From Trichuris trichiura (Eukaryota; Nematoda; Enoplea; Trichinellida; Trichuridae), in NCBI GenBank assembly GCA_037903355.1, contig JBAJFE010000038.1, positions 2,418,001 through 2,482,000 of the forward strand: DNA of 64,000 nucleotides. The letters run 5' to 3'. Shown here in pieces: positions 33,881 to 44,499 of this stretch; position 1 is the first letter of the stretch, and each line of letters starts with the position of its first letter. The translations under genes and the position numbers were made by a program. The notes under the pieces were generated by a model. The model made no database searches and was not told the DNA's origin. It was given only the letters and a program-made list of their open reading frames with translations.

Positions 33881-35441
33881 TCTTGTCTGGAATCGGCGCG
33901 CCGAAAGCGGAGGCAGAAATACCAAACTGTAATGCGCGACGATAATGCGGATCAGCGGAACAACGGAAGGGACGGTTTACTGCGGGTAACAGAACACATG
34001 ACGAGGAAGTGGAACGAGGAGCACAATGGAGCATCAGTTGTAGATGCAGTAGCTGTGGTTCCTGACCCGCGGGTTCCGTTGCAGTGCAAGGGAATAGCTG
34101 TTGGAAGTGTCACTGATGCGGTTACTGACCCTTGCGAAACAGTTAAGATGAGGGAATGAAACAGCTGCGCATGGATTGCTAGCACGGGGAACACAATGGG
34201 GCTGCAGTGGTGCATGCTGCGGCTTCGGTTGGTGATTCGTCAAAAACATCGAAGGTCAACGCCCCGATCCGCGTTGCGCCTTGGTAAATCGTGTGAACCT
34301 CATTGTAAATTATGGATACGCCAACGACCAGTCGAAGCACGCCTACCCGAAGAAGTAGCCGACAAAACGCAGCCTGGCTGCAGCAGACGGTGCCGGATGA
34401 AGAGAAGGCGGTGCAGTTCCTCCGCGCTAAAAGACTGTTGCACAGAGACAGGCTGTGCCACAAACGGTCCTGCTGCAAGGAATTGTCCGTACGCACCGGC
34501 ACGTGGTTCAACGGTAAGTGCACTAAATGCAGTAACCGTTTTGAGCGCTATATATTGCAATGTGTCGTTTACAGTCGCCCGCCACTAAATAAGCTTCCAC
34601 AAGGAGGTGCAGATTACGTTTCACTGGAGTCGAGGGTACACCTTGATCAAATTCAACGAAGACGAGCTGGGTAGTGTTGCTATAGGCATTATTCATTTTT
34701 TATGGCTGAGTAAGAGCACCGCAGTGTTACGGAACAGGTACCTGCGGCAGGTTACAGCGGACGCGCTGGCCGAAGCACCGGTTCAACTGGGAGGACAGTC
34801 GATGACGGTGGAGGTGAAAAAGTTCCTGTTCTCCTGGAGAAAGTATAACTGAGGGAGGCAGTACTCACCGCTGTGGGCTTTCGGTGGCGTATGCCGGGAA
34901 ACCGGCGAAGCCTTGGTTGTACCCGCGGAGGACCGCTCGTCTAGCACGCTGCTCGCCGTTACACGGTTGCACATAGGGCCTGAGTCTGCCGTGATCACGG
35001 ACGAGTGGCGTGCGTACCGGTATCACAGCTACGAGGGGTACCAGCAGTCGCGAGTGAACCACTCGGTGAGCTTCGTGGACAGAGATACGGGTGCGCATAC
35101 GCAGTCCGTGGAATCGCTCTGGGCCCAGGTCAGACGCAGCAACAAGCTGCGTTGTGAAACGCATCAGAACGCACCGAACTGATCGCCTGAGCTAGTCTCA
35201 GTGCCCCAGTGGATGACCTTTCTTCAGTGTTATTTTGTCTATGCGCGTTACTGAGACGTTGTCTGTCAGCCGCCCCACCGTCCCTACTGTCGGAGAGATT
35301 CCACACAAGACGCGAAGAAATTGCCCAGCGCTAATCCGGTAATCCGATTACGCAAGCCGGTGTGAACAATCCTCCTTAACCCCTACTTGATCTCCTTTGA
35401 AATTGTCGCCTCCCCTACCGGCGCAAAGATTCCACACAAGA
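33881..35441 (+). mobile_element. Merlin-like transposon, degenerate copy
   Basis: The ends are imperfect inverted repeats: TCTTGTCTGGAATCGGCGCG at the left and, in reverse at the right, TCTTGTGTGGAATCTTTGCG, followed by GGAGGC in both. A broken three-exon transposase lies inside. A second partial terminus (GATTCCACACAAGAC) at about 35290 hints at a tandem end. No 8- or 9-bp duplication was recognised. The left 300 bp share the 5' region of other Merlin copies. Confidence 0.6.
34312..35182 (+). pseudogene. Merlin-like transposase, spliced, with nonsense changes
   Basis: Exon 1 34312..34513 encodes the basic N-terminus and LQQTVPDEEKAVQFL, but part of the zinc-binding region is lost. Intron 1 is 61 bp (GTAAGTGC..TTTACAG). 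Exon 2 is 34575..34670, 96 bp as in the other copies, and carries a TAA. Intron 2 is 54 bp, ending in CCGCAG. Exon 3 begins at 34725 (LRNRYLRQ), has a TGA after WRKYN and then reads AVITDEWRAY and TQSVESLWAQVRR. The first catalytic Asp is replaced (VEVKKF for VELDES), so the copy is dead. Confidence 0.8.
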
Positions 35442-35649
35442 GATGAATTTTTTTGCTGCCACGAGCCGTTTAAACGTTTATAAGACCATTCGCAGGCCCT
35501 ACAGAATATTCAACCGACAAACATAGCCTGCTTTGTTTGCACATACAGTCGGTACTCGTTATCTGCGGGGTTCTATACAACACGGTTCGTCCGGCGTGAA
35601 ATAGAGCCGTCATCTTTTGCACGGCGGTACACGAGATAAAGCCTAGTCG

Positions 35650-36913
35650 GTGGTTGCTGGTTTGTGGGGAGACGCAGTCAGTGAACGCGAGGAGTTAGGT
35701 GCCATCGATGAGGTCACGAAAATAGTGAATATTGCCAAGGAGTTGGGAGGTGAGGGTTTCTCCGACATGATAGAAGATTATATCAGGGAGCACAAAGAGG
35801 GCTGTGGAAAACCGTTCACCTACGAGGAACTAGAGCAGTGATTCCCAAAGGGGGTCCCAGGGGCCCCTTGGGGGCCTTGGAAAACTTGAAGGGGGCCCTG
35901 GGAAGGATTGGGGATTTAGGGGGTCCTTGGTAGTCGGTGCCGCAGGACGAGAGCGATCCTGCCGTTCAGGATAGTGAGGCGAGGCGACCTGAGATTACTC
36001 CTGACGACTATCGAGCCGGACGTGGATAAATTAGTAGCACTGCACCATACCCAGTCGTCGCACTGAGGTAAGATCAAGCGACTGTCGTCTTGCTCCGAGA
36101 AAATATTGAATGTAGATTCAGTGTTGCGCGGCCCTGAGAACAGCAACGCAGCCCGACTTACATATTGCGCTACCATTGCTAATAGCCCAAAAAATTGAGG
36201 AAGAGGAAACCCAGTGCGGCGCTTGTACTCTGAAGGCCCCCTGATCTGCAATTAGCCGGCTTAAGTCCAGCAATACGGAACGCCTTCAGTGCCAACTAAA
36301 GAATTAAAGACGTTCACGGCTTCGAGTATCGTTAAGGTGCTTTCGTCGTATATGGCAGCCGGCTTCCTTACTAGCCATTTCGCTCTAGTGTAGAAAAGAA
36401 ATTCAGTGTTCAGGTTAACAAGGTTTTTAATGACGGCCCGGCTTAACTGGTATTCCCTTGGAATACACGGTAGGCAGCGAAGTCAATTCTACATTCTGCA
36501 GCCTGTTTCAGGTGTTGAACTACTTGTACGAATTCACAACAACGTAACCATAGTAGGCGCACTTGAGGATAACAGAAACAGGAGAATTACGTTGGGGAGA
36601 ATGACGGGGGGCCTGGGCAAGTTGAAGGTCGCGAAAGGGGGCCCTGGCTCCAAAAAGGTTGGGAAACACTGAACTAGAGGAACTGATGCAATCACCTACG
36701 GACAGTGACGACGTTACGGAAGATGCAGAAGCTCAAACACCCTCGGACTGGACGCTGCAAAAGCCTGCCAATATTTTCCGGCAAACGCAGGTCTTAAAGA
36801 ATATGATTTCTGACTACAATCCATCCGTGGAACGTGGCAACATGGTTATACGGGGAATAACGGCTTCGTTGAAGCCACTACAAGATTTATTTGATAAAGC
36901 GAAGAAAAGGTAG
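35650..36913 (+). pseudogene. Tigger-like transposase C-terminus interrupted by a hAT
   Basis: The left part (35650..35835) reads EVTKIVNIAKELGG and ends FTYEELE; the right part from 36680 continues in the same frame as ELMQSPTDSDDVTED to a stop at 36911..36913, ending FDKAKKR. Acidic linker plus a helical tail is the usual C-terminus of Tigger/jerky-type transposases. The DNA-binding and DDE parts are absent. ACAGTCGGTACTCGTTATCTG at about 35546 might be its 5' terminus, which would make this an internally deleted copy. The interruption is the 836-bp hAT with an AACTAGAG duplication. Confidence 0.6.
35836..36671 (+). mobile_element. Small non-autonomous hAT (836 bp)
   Basis: It begins CAGTGATTCCCAAAGGGGG and ends AAAAGGTTGGGAAACACTG, imperfect inverted termini. 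A perfect 8-bp duplication AACTAGAG flanks it (35828..35835 and 36672..36679). Inside, 35970..36065 still encodes the last residues of a hAT transposase (RGDLRLLLTTIEPDVDKL), so it is a deletion derivative of the copy-B family at 25812..27639. Confidence 0.9.
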
Positions 36914-38688
36914 ATACAGCTCCCTATAACAATGTTTTCAAATAAAGCTCCGGCAGCAGCGAAGCCTAACATTTTAAGGCGGGACGTCTTGCTACCAACA
37001 AGTTCAAAAACCGTAGGAGTGGCCGGTCTCCAGTGGATCTGCACCCACCCACGAAGGTGGGTAAATTGATTCATGATGCCCCAAACGTTTCCGCCGTAGA
37101 CGTTTTGCTCTATGTGAATGTGTTCTGTGTGGTGTTCACTATTTCTGCTTAAGTGCTCCTATGTGTTTCATATTTCCCTTGCTCTGTACCCATTCTGCGC
37201 ACCAGTAGATCGCTTAGTTCATTAAAGCAAGGCAATGCGCGCGCGCCTTAAAATAAGAGCATCTTACTTTCATCCTTTCTTGTATCTAATGGCCTGGACT
37301 CTGATCGCTGGCCTCATTGGACAAGCGCAGTCTTATTCATGTCCTTATCTCGTAGCTAGACTTTCTAGTACCAAGCTTCGAAGGATCACTACGTATGATA
37401 ACCATTCCGAAAGGAATTCAAGGGGGCAGAACAAAATATGCAGCTGATATACAAACTATTTGGTTTTTTCATAGGGTAGCCTATATAACGCGGTGAAATA
37501 TTCAAAAGTTTGAACGAATTAACCGGGGATAACGAAGGCCGACTGTATGTTCATTAAAGTCACCCCTCGAACAAAGCGATTAGGCGAGGATAAGAATAAT
37601 ATATTGAATCGGTAGGCGGCCAATAGTCCACGCTACCTACGCGCACACTAGTGCCGCCATACTGCTTGCTTCCGCAGACTAACGACTTTGGTTTGTCGAC
37701 AGAGAGCTGACAGCAAGGCAGTCTTCCTAGCCAGCCTGATACTCCTTGCTTGTTACGCTAGATTTATGTTATTACTAGGATTCAAAAACAATAAGTTTAT
37801 CGCGTTATAAATAATAAGCTCTCACAGTCACATTTCACTGAATCTTGCAGCCATATGCGGCTGCCTCAGCGGGTGGGATGGAACGTTTCGCGAGCCGGAT
37901 GAAATAGTCTCGCGGGCCGGACGTTCCCTATCTCTGCAGTAGAGGAACTGTACATACTGTTTAAAACGGAAATCAGGTAAGTTCGGAAGGCATCGCTAAT
38001 GCTGTTTTTAAGTGTCCAAATAAAGGATTCAAATCTTTCGTGGAAAGGAATGGTCTTAGTCGCTTATCTGTCGGAGGGGATACCGTTCCGTACCACACGT
38101 CCGGAGTCTAATTCTTAGCTGTACATCCCACTGGGATCAGGCTGTGCTATCAGCTACCTGTTGGAAGAACTCGGTTGCATCACATAGGCTTGCGCCCAGT
38201 CCACTGTCGAGCACATGTATTCGGTACAAAGGCAAGAGAAAAAATATTAATCCGCAGTGCTTAAGCTGCACTTAAGAACCTGTAGTGTCTTTAGTAATAA
38301 ATTGTAAGTCAATTTCCTTCCTTCTTTTTCCTTTCCGTTTTATCATTCAACCACCCTGTTGCGGATGAAGTGTTAGTAACCATACTCAGCGTGTTCATGA
38401 GGTACAGTAAGCAAAAGGGTTTATTAGTATAACATTCATCGCTTATATACTGGTAGTACAATTGAGGTGAAACGAGTTCAAGAGGGATTACTGACAGACC
38501 GATCAATCAAGTCTCAGTGACCTCGTAGATCTGTCAGAGGTGACCTCGTGTGAATGTTTTATTAGGAATCGGCGCCCTGTGATCTGCCAGGTGCTACAAC
38601 GGCGGTTGCCGCGCGGAAACCTGGGGTGATAATGATATCCAAGTTTCTCACGGTCCTCTAACCGTAACACACCCTTTCTTTTCTTATT
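36914..38688. other. Stretch before the young LTR element
   Basis: No gene or transposon protein was recognised. A GC-rich patch at 37860..37930 (CGAGCCGGATG, CGCGGGCCGG) is reminiscent of hAT ends but has no partner. Otherwise AT-rich and unassigned. Confidence 0.45.
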
Positions 38689-39028
38689 TGTAATAAACCG
38701 GTGGGTGGTCATATGTCCACTGGGGTCGCGAGGCAGGTCACCGGGTGGCCGTGAATCTGTCATTCTCCTACTGACAAAGAACTGACAAGCGCAGCGTGGG
38801 GGAGCGCTTCCGCTTGGGGTGACAGGAGGGTGTGCCGAAAGCGTGGGCTGCTGCAACGGCAAGAATCGAGAGAGCGTGACGGGGAGTTAGCTAGAGCGTT
38901 TGGGGCGTGCGGCGGCGTTTGTTCTCTCTCTCTCTCTGTCGTTAGCGGTGTTCGTATTGTTGTGTAGCGTTGGGAATATCGAATAAACTTTTTTGTAACG
39001 AAGCATGGAAGAAAGCGCCGCAATTGCA
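38689..39028 (+). repeat. 5' LTR, young element
   Basis: 340 bp, TGTAATAAACCGG to CGCAATTGCA. A CT-repeat tract at 38931..38948 and GAATAAAC at about 38980 (possible polyadenylation signal) are inside. The gag start codon at 39005 lies within this LTR. Confidence 0.93.
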
Positions 39029-39838
39029 AGCTATCGAGGCCAACCAGAAATGTCCATTGATGGGAAACTTTGTGATCTGAAGTTGATCCCCTTGTTCGAC
39101 GGTTATTCTGAGCCAGTCGCAGAGTGGCTGGAGAAAGTTGAGATAATGTGCGACTTGTTTGGTGTGACAGATATAGCAAAGGTCCTCCCGTTGCGTTTGG
39201 CTGGCGGAGCGTTCGCTGTATATCAGCAGCTACCCCTGGAAATGAGACGAAGCGCTGAGAAAGTTAAACAAGCACTGCGGAAAGCATTCGCCACGGATAA
39301 GTTCGTTGCATACAAACGTTTTGTATCTAGGAGGCTTGAGCCGGGTGAGGCGCACGACGTTTTTGTAGCTGACCTGCGGCGACTGGCGTCATTCGCTGGG
39401 GGCATTTCCGACAGTGTAATATGTTGTGCGTTTATCAATGGACTACCAGAGCATGTGCAGGAAATCCTACGAGCTGGTGCTCGATTGGAAGATATGACCC
39501 TTGACCAGCTGGTAGTACGAGCTCGCTCTGTCATGGTCAATAACCGTATAGAAAGAGGCGTAAGTGAAGCGGGCTTCGCTGCAGGTACGCAGGCGACTTC
39601 TAACAGTGCGCGCCGGTACCCCCCAATAAGATGCTACGCTTGTGGAGGAATAAACCACATTGCCCGTGAGTGTCCTACGCAGCACCGTGAGTTGAGCACG
39701 GTTAGAAGGACAGGAAACCGAGCTTCGAGAAATCCAAGGAGAGATCGGGACGATGATCGCCCCAGAATCCCCGCTTCCAGGATACAGGGAAACGAGAGTC
39801 GGGAGGAGGACCCGGCGCTAGCCTCCTCCCGGTTGTGA
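39005..39838 (+). CDS. gag with CCHC zinc knuckle
   Basis: 277 residues from an ATG placed 24 bases before the LTR end; a second ATG at 39050 (MSIDGKLCDL) matches the start of the homologous gag proteins better and may be the real start. Conserved blocks are LIPLFDGYSEPVAEWLEKVE, VFVADLRRLASFAGG and a CCHC knuckle, CYACGGINHIAREC, near residue 210. It is predicted to form the particle and bind RNA. The TGA stop overlaps the pol frame by four bases (GTGA). Confidence 0.92.
   Translation: MEESAAIASYRGQPEMSIDGKLCDLKLIPLFDGYSEPVAEWLEKVEIMCDLFGVTDIAKVLPLRLAGGAFAVYQQLPLEMRRSAEKVKQALRKAFATDKFVAYKRFVSRRLEPGEAHDVFVADLRRLASFAGGISDSVICCAFINGLPEHVQEILRAGARLEDMTLDQLVVRARSVMVNNRIERGVSEAGFAAGTQATSNSARRYPPIRCYACGGINHIARECPTQHRELSTVRRTGNRASRNPRRDRDDDRPRIPASRIQGNESREEDPALASSRL
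39029..39040 (+). other. Putative primer-binding site, young element
   Basis: AGCTATCGAGGC directly after the 5' LTR, identical to the positions after the 5' LTRs at 23279 and 60854, although the LTRs themselves differ. Not a standard tRNA 3'-end complement. Confidence 0.6.
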
Positions 39839-42765
39839 GTCCAGCGCTACCGGTTACATGGATTGCTGTTGACGGAATACGACGCCGCGCATTAGTGGAC
39901 ACTGGTTGTAGTAAATGTATTGCATTCTCTGCATGTTGCAAGAAATGGCAGAAGGAGCCGGTAAATGTGACCATGCTGAGTGGTGAGAGAATGCGCTGCG
40001 TTGGAACGAGCACGGTAAGTTTACGTTTAGAAGGAGGGAAAGAAGCAACAGCAGAGACAATTGTCACCAGCGTGAAACCAATGGGTTTCGAGTTCATACT
40101 CGGCATGACTGGGATAGTAGCGCTCGGTGGAGTCGAAATAAACAATCAAGGACTCTCGCAATTTCGTTCGGGAAGCCAGGCAGCTTGTGGAGACGCTGAG
40201 GCTAGTTTCTATATCGAGGAAAAAGACTTTACGGTCGTATATGACGCCAAATCACACACATGGACAGCTGCTTGGAAGTGGGCTGACAACAAAGCCCCCG
40301 AGACTTTGTGGAACACAAAAGAAGAATATTCGTCCACTGTGGAAGCCAGAGCAGAATATGAACGGGAACTGGATCTTTGGATTCGCAATGGCTGGCTGGT
40401 ACCCTACGATGAAAAGAGATTCAGACCAGCCAGAGCGCTCATTCCCCTCATGGCAGTCACTCAACGGAGTAAAGGAACGGTGCGTCCCGTAATGGACTTT
40501 CGCCAGTTGAATGAATATATTGACAATTTTACGCCGAACAGTGACGTCTGTGCGCATAAGCTACGCGAATGGCGTCGTCAGGGTACGAACGTGTCCATTC
40601 TAGACCTGCGCAAGGCCTACCTGCAGATCCACGTCGACCAAACTCTTTGGCCTTATCAGACTGTGATTGTTAAGGGCCGCAGATATGCGCTCACCCGGTT
40701 GGGGTTCGGCCTTAATGTAGCCCCAACAATCATGAAGGTGGTGGTGAACCATGTCTTGTCTCTCACACCCGACGTCCAGAAGGCCACATCGGCGTACATC
40801 GACGATATTTTTGTTAATGAAGACGTTGTCAGTGCTGACACAGTGAAGTCCCAATTAGCAAAATATGGACTATCCTGCAAGCCACCCGAGAGACTGGCTA
40901 ACAGAGCACGCGTCCTAGGATTGAAAGTCTGGGGGGAGCAGGATAAGATGATGTGGTCTAAAGGTCACGAACTTAGCGAGCCACCGAAGAGGTTGACCCG
41001 GAGAACAGTGTTTTCATACTGCGGCGAAATGGTAGGCCATTACCCAGTTTGCGGATGGCTGAGGACGGCAACGGCGCTCATCAAGAGAGAGGCGAACAAC
41101 GCGACCTCGACATGGGATGAACCTATACGAGATGGTCAGATACGGAATCGGCTTCTGGATGTCGTCAAGGCAATGAATTCTCAAGATCCCGTGCGAGGAA
41201 GATGGGATGTGTCAGGTGAGAAAGCAAAAGTTTGGGTTGATGCGAGCGCGCTGGCGCTTGGCGTAGCCCTGGAAGTCGATGGCGCTATCATTGAAGATGG
41301 GGCATGGTTGCGACATGACGATGCCGGCCATATTAATATGGCAGAACTGGACGCCATGATCAAGGGGCTAAATCTGGCGTTGTCATGGCAACTAAAAGAT
41401 CTTCAGCTCATGACCGACTCACTGACAGTGTACAGATGGATTGACGACGCGCTGTCAGGAAAGACCCGCCTGAAGACCAAAGCAGCGAGCGAAATGCTCA
41501 CCCGACGAAGAGTAGCCATAGTGTTGGCACTGGTACAAGAGTACGACTTGAACCTGACCGTTACCTTGGTAAAGTCAGCAGAAAACAAAGCAGATGCCCT
41601 AACCAGGGTACCGCGTCAATGGTTGGCTCAGTTGAACTATGATAGAGCTCTAGCCTACGCTGCCGCGGCTACTACGGAATGCGAGCAGGTCGTGGCTGAG
41701 GTTCATCATGCCGCGGGACACCCAGGTGTACGGCGCACCCTTTATTTTGCGAAAAGACGGGACCCAACAGTGTCAAAGAGGGTTGTGAGTAAGTGCGTTA
41801 GACAGTGCGACATCTGCCAGTCTATTGATCCTGCACCGATGAAGTGGAAGCAAGGGCAACTCGAAGTGAGCAAGACATGGCACAGACTAAGCTGTGATGT
41901 AACCCACTACAAAGGGAGCCATTATTTGACTCTCATTGACTGCGGGCCCACTAGGTTTGCTATATGGCGACCCTTAAGGTTCTGTACTGCCATGGATATT
42001 GCGGAGCACTTGGAACAAATCTTTCTTGAACGAGGGGCACCGGAAGAATTATTGGTGGATAATGACCCTTCGTTTCGCAGTCAGCTAGTCGCCCGGCTAA
42101 CGAAGCGGTGGGGTGTGCGCCTCAGGTTTAGATGCGCCTATGTCCCGTCAGGGAATGGTATAGTAGAGAGATGCCATAGGACAATAAAAGTGATCGCAGC
42201 AAGGAAAAATTGCCCAGTGGCCGAGGCAGTTTACTTGTACAACATGACCCCACGAGATGACTGCTCCGCAGAGACAGCACCAGCAAATGCAATCTACCGC
42301 TACGTGACACGGGTTCGCGGCGTAGACCGAGTTGCTGACGAAGATGAGAGGGTGAGCTGTCCGTACAAGATCGGAGATATGGTTTGGGTAAGGACACCTA
42401 CTGGCAGGTGCGACACCCAGTATGAACAAGGCACGGTAACAAGAACCATATCTGAGCAGGCGGTGGAAATTAACGGAATACCTCGCCACGTCCGAGATAT
42501 CCGTCATCGCTCCTCTGCTCCGAGCACGCCCTCCAACATGTCGCTTCAGGAACAGGAAGACGATGAGCTCTTAGTCACCATCCCTGTGCAAGTTGACGAA
42601 ACAAGACAGGTAACGCCTCAGCCAATGGCTGCTGAACCCGGCCAACGCGAAGACGCTGAATCGCCCCAGATCTATCATGAAGACAGAAGACTTCGCCGCT
42701 CAGAGCGACTTCGCCGACGGAAGCACTGCCCGGTCTGTGATTTTGAAAATCAGGGGGGAGTGTAA
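39835..42765 (+). CDS. pol: protease, RT, RNase H, integrase (976 codons)
   Basis: The frame is -1 relative to gag and opens at GTGA across the gag stop. Protease: VDTGCSKC near residue 18. RT: VRPVMDFRQLN, SILDLRKAYLQI and catalytic YIDDIF at residues 321-326. RNase H: VWVDASALALG, NMAELDAMI and LMTDSLTVYRWI supply the acidic residues. Integrase: zinc region HHAAGHPGVRRT..CDICQ, then Asp in SCDVTHY, Asp in LLVDNDPSF and Glu in NGIVERCHRT. A basic tail follows. The frame ends in the first bases of the 3' LTR. All catalytic residues are present, so the enzyme is probably functional. The start codon is uncertain because of the overlap. Confidence 0.93.
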   Translation: MSPALPVTWIAVDGIRRRALVDTGCSKCIAFSACCKKWQKEPVNVTMLSGERMRCVGTSTVSLRLEGGKEATAETIVTSVKPMGFEFILGMTGIVALGGVEINNQGLSQFRSGSQAACGDAEASFYIEEKDFTVVYDAKSHTWTAAWKWADNKAPETLWNTKEEYSSTVEARAEYERELDLWIRNGWLVPYDEKRFRPARALIPLMAVTQRSKGTVRPVMDFRQLNEYIDNFTPNSDVCAHKLREWRRQGTNVSILDLRKAYLQIHVDQTLWPYQTVIVKGRRYALTRLGFGLNVAPTIMKVVVNHVLSLTPDVQKATSAYIDDIFVNEDVVSADTVKSQLAKYGLSCKPPERLANRARVLGLKVWGEQDKMMWSKGHELSEPPKRLTRRTVFSYCGEMVGHYPVCGWLRTATALIKREANNATSTWDEPIRDGQIRNRLLDVVKAMNSQDPVRGRWDVSGEKAKVWVDASALALGVALEVDGAIIEDGAWLRHDDAGHINMAELDAMIKGLNLALSWQLKDLQLMTDSLTVYRWIDDALSGKTRLKTKAASEMLTRRRVAIVLALVQEYDLNLTVTLVKSAENKADALTRVPRQWLAQLNYDRALAYAAAATTECEQVVAEVHHAAGHPGVRRTLYFAKRRDPTVSKRVVSKCVRQCDICQSIDPAPMKWKQGQLEVSKTWHRLSCDVTHYKGSHYLTLIDCGPTRFAIWRPLRFCTAMDIAEHLEQIFLERGAPEELLVDNDPSFRSQLVARLTKRWGVRLRFRCAYVPSGNGIVERCHRTIKVIAARKNCPVAEAVYLYNMTPRDDCSAETAPANAIYRYVTRVRGVDRVADEDERVSCPYKIGDMVWVRTPTGRCDTQYEQGTVTRTISEQAVEINGIPRHVRDIRHRSSAPSTPSNMSLQEQEDDELLVTIPVQVDETRQVTPQPMAAEPGQREDAESPQIYHEDRRLRRSERLRRRKHCPVCDFENQGGV

Positions 42766-43100
42766 TAAACCGGTGGGTGGTCATATGTCCACGGGGGTCG
42801 CGAGGCAGGTCACCGGGTGGCCGTGAATCTGTCATTCTCCTACTGACAAAGAACTGACAAGCGCAGCGTGGGGGAGCGCTTCCGCTTGGGGTGACAGGAG
42901 GGTGTGCCGAAAGCGTGGGCTGCTGCAACGGCAAGAATCGAGAGAGCGTGACGGGGAGTTGGCTAGAGCGTTTGGGGCGTGCGGCGGCGTTTGTTCTCTC
43001 TCTCTCTCTGTCGTTAGCGGTGTTCGTATTGTTGTGTAGCGTTGGGAATATCGAATAAACTTTTTTGTAACGAAGCATGGAAGAAAGCGCCGCAATTGCA
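42761..43100 (+). repeat. 3' LTR, young element
   Basis: 340 bp, nearly identical to 38689..39028 (two differences seen: T/G in the GTCCAC(T/G)GGGG block and A/G in GAGTT(A/G)GCTAG). It follows the purine tract directly. Confidence 0.93.
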
Positions 43101-44499
43101 TTATTTCAACAAAATTCCTCCTTTCTATCTGTCTAATGTTTAGCATATTTATTTGTTTATTCACTGTTTCGAGTGGTTTCAACATGTAGTCCAAAGGGAA
43201 CACAAACATCCCGCAAAACATTTACTACTCCACACTCCACTGGAGGCTAAAAACCCTTGAAAAAAAATAAAATTAAAATGGATTGACAAAATAGATGCAG
43301 ACCTACAAGAACTACGAACGGTTTAAGAGCATGCGCTCGACAGACGCAAACGGAAAACATTATCAGTGCCGCAGACCCCGCATAAGTAGGACAAATGAGA
43401 AACAAAAAAATTCCTTCATACCTGCTCCATTAATCACCTTTCTCAACTCTACATGACAACTTTGATCTTTCTGAATTACAGTAAAACCCCCGTAATTTGA
43501 CCACCCAACAGACTGAGGTAAACTGGTCAATTTAGCGAGGTAGTCAACGTAGGGGAACTCTGGGTGTAAGTGGCTCGGCTGAATAGATTGCAGTTGAACC
43601 AACGCAAGTTGTCCACTCAACAGACTGGTCAACTTAACAGAGATCAAACTAGCATTGCGTCCATATTCCACGTCAGGCTAAAGCAGAGAGCTTCCCGTTC
43701 ACGGGGTGGTCAATTTCCCACTTACGGAGGTTGTCCTTGCGCTTATTAACGTGCGGACAAACCAACTGGTCAAAATTCGGTCAACTTAGGGAGGTGGTTC
43801 CCATATAGGAGTGGTCAACTTCAAGGGGTTTTACTGTATTTACCACATTTAAGCTTCCACGTTTATAGATTATGTTGTGCCTTCTCACCGTTTCTCTGCA
43901 AACCTCCTCAAACGTATCAGATGTAACAATAGACGGTTAGTGCAGAAAGAGTTGCGCAGGCAGACTATGGCGTCCGGTTCGTAATCGTCTGTCTGTTCTA
44001 ATTCAGTTTTTCCAAAACGGTGGCAGATTAATTCGCAAATATACACATAGGTTCCCGTAAAACGCGGTTTCATTCATACGAGATTTTGAAATCATAGCAC
44101 TTTAACACATAGCCAGATTTTATTTTCGCTCATACGCGGCTTTAACGGCTGGAAAGCCTAGGCGTACGGAAACGTTTCCGTGTGCATATCAGATGCTATA
44201 ACCTGTGAGTGGCCATCAGCAACATAGTAGAAGATTAGAATGACATATCGAAACAGTGCGGGCATCCGCTTGGCGGAAACTTAGTCCAGATCCGATCTGC
44301 GATTTTAAAGACTTCGTGCCTTATTCTCTAGTACGCAAAATTTCTGAAAGATTCCTTCAGTTGGCAAACAGGTTGAACTTCGCAGAAGGGGAATATCGCA
44401 ATGTTAAACAAATTTTGAATTTTTAGTGGAGTGAGATGACTACTGAGGAGTAGCAAGGAATACAGAAGGAAAACAAGAACCGAACCTACCGAAAACGTT
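43101..44499. other. Non-coding stretch holding a small MITE
   Basis: No coding frame is supported. It contains a TA-flanked MITE at 43479..43836 and, near 44050..44270, a dispersed repeat shared with 7010..7230. The rest is AT-rich. Confidence 0.45.
43479..43836. mobile_element. Tigger-like MITE (358 bp)
   Basis: Inverted ends CAGTAAAACCCCCGTAATTT and, in reverse, CAGTAAAACCCCTTGAAGTT, with TA on both outer sides. Internally the phrase GGTCAA(C/T)TT recurs about six times. CAGTA ends with TA duplication fit the pogo/Tigger or mariner group. There is no transposase. Confidence 0.7.

Larger units (their letters stand above)
38689..43100 (+). mobile_element. Full-length, apparently intact LTR retrotransposon
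   Basis: The 4412-bp element has 340-bp LTRs (38689..39028 and 42761..43100) that by eye differ at only two sites. A perfect TTATT duplication flanks it (38684..38688, 43101..43105). gag and pol are both open. The purine tract CAGGGGGGAG abuts the 3' LTR and AGCTATCGAGGC follows the 5' LTR. Domain order is gag, protease, RT, RNase H, integrase, which is Ty3/gypsy-like, though the RT motif YIDD and poor resemblance to the classical copy at 44.5 kb suggest a separate lineage. It looks competent for recent movement. Confidence 0.93.

Noticed and set aside
35650..36913. A domesticated host gene made of the two joined frames
   Set aside because: It is interrupted by a hAT with a fresh duplication and resembles a plain Tigger C-terminus lacking the catalytic core.
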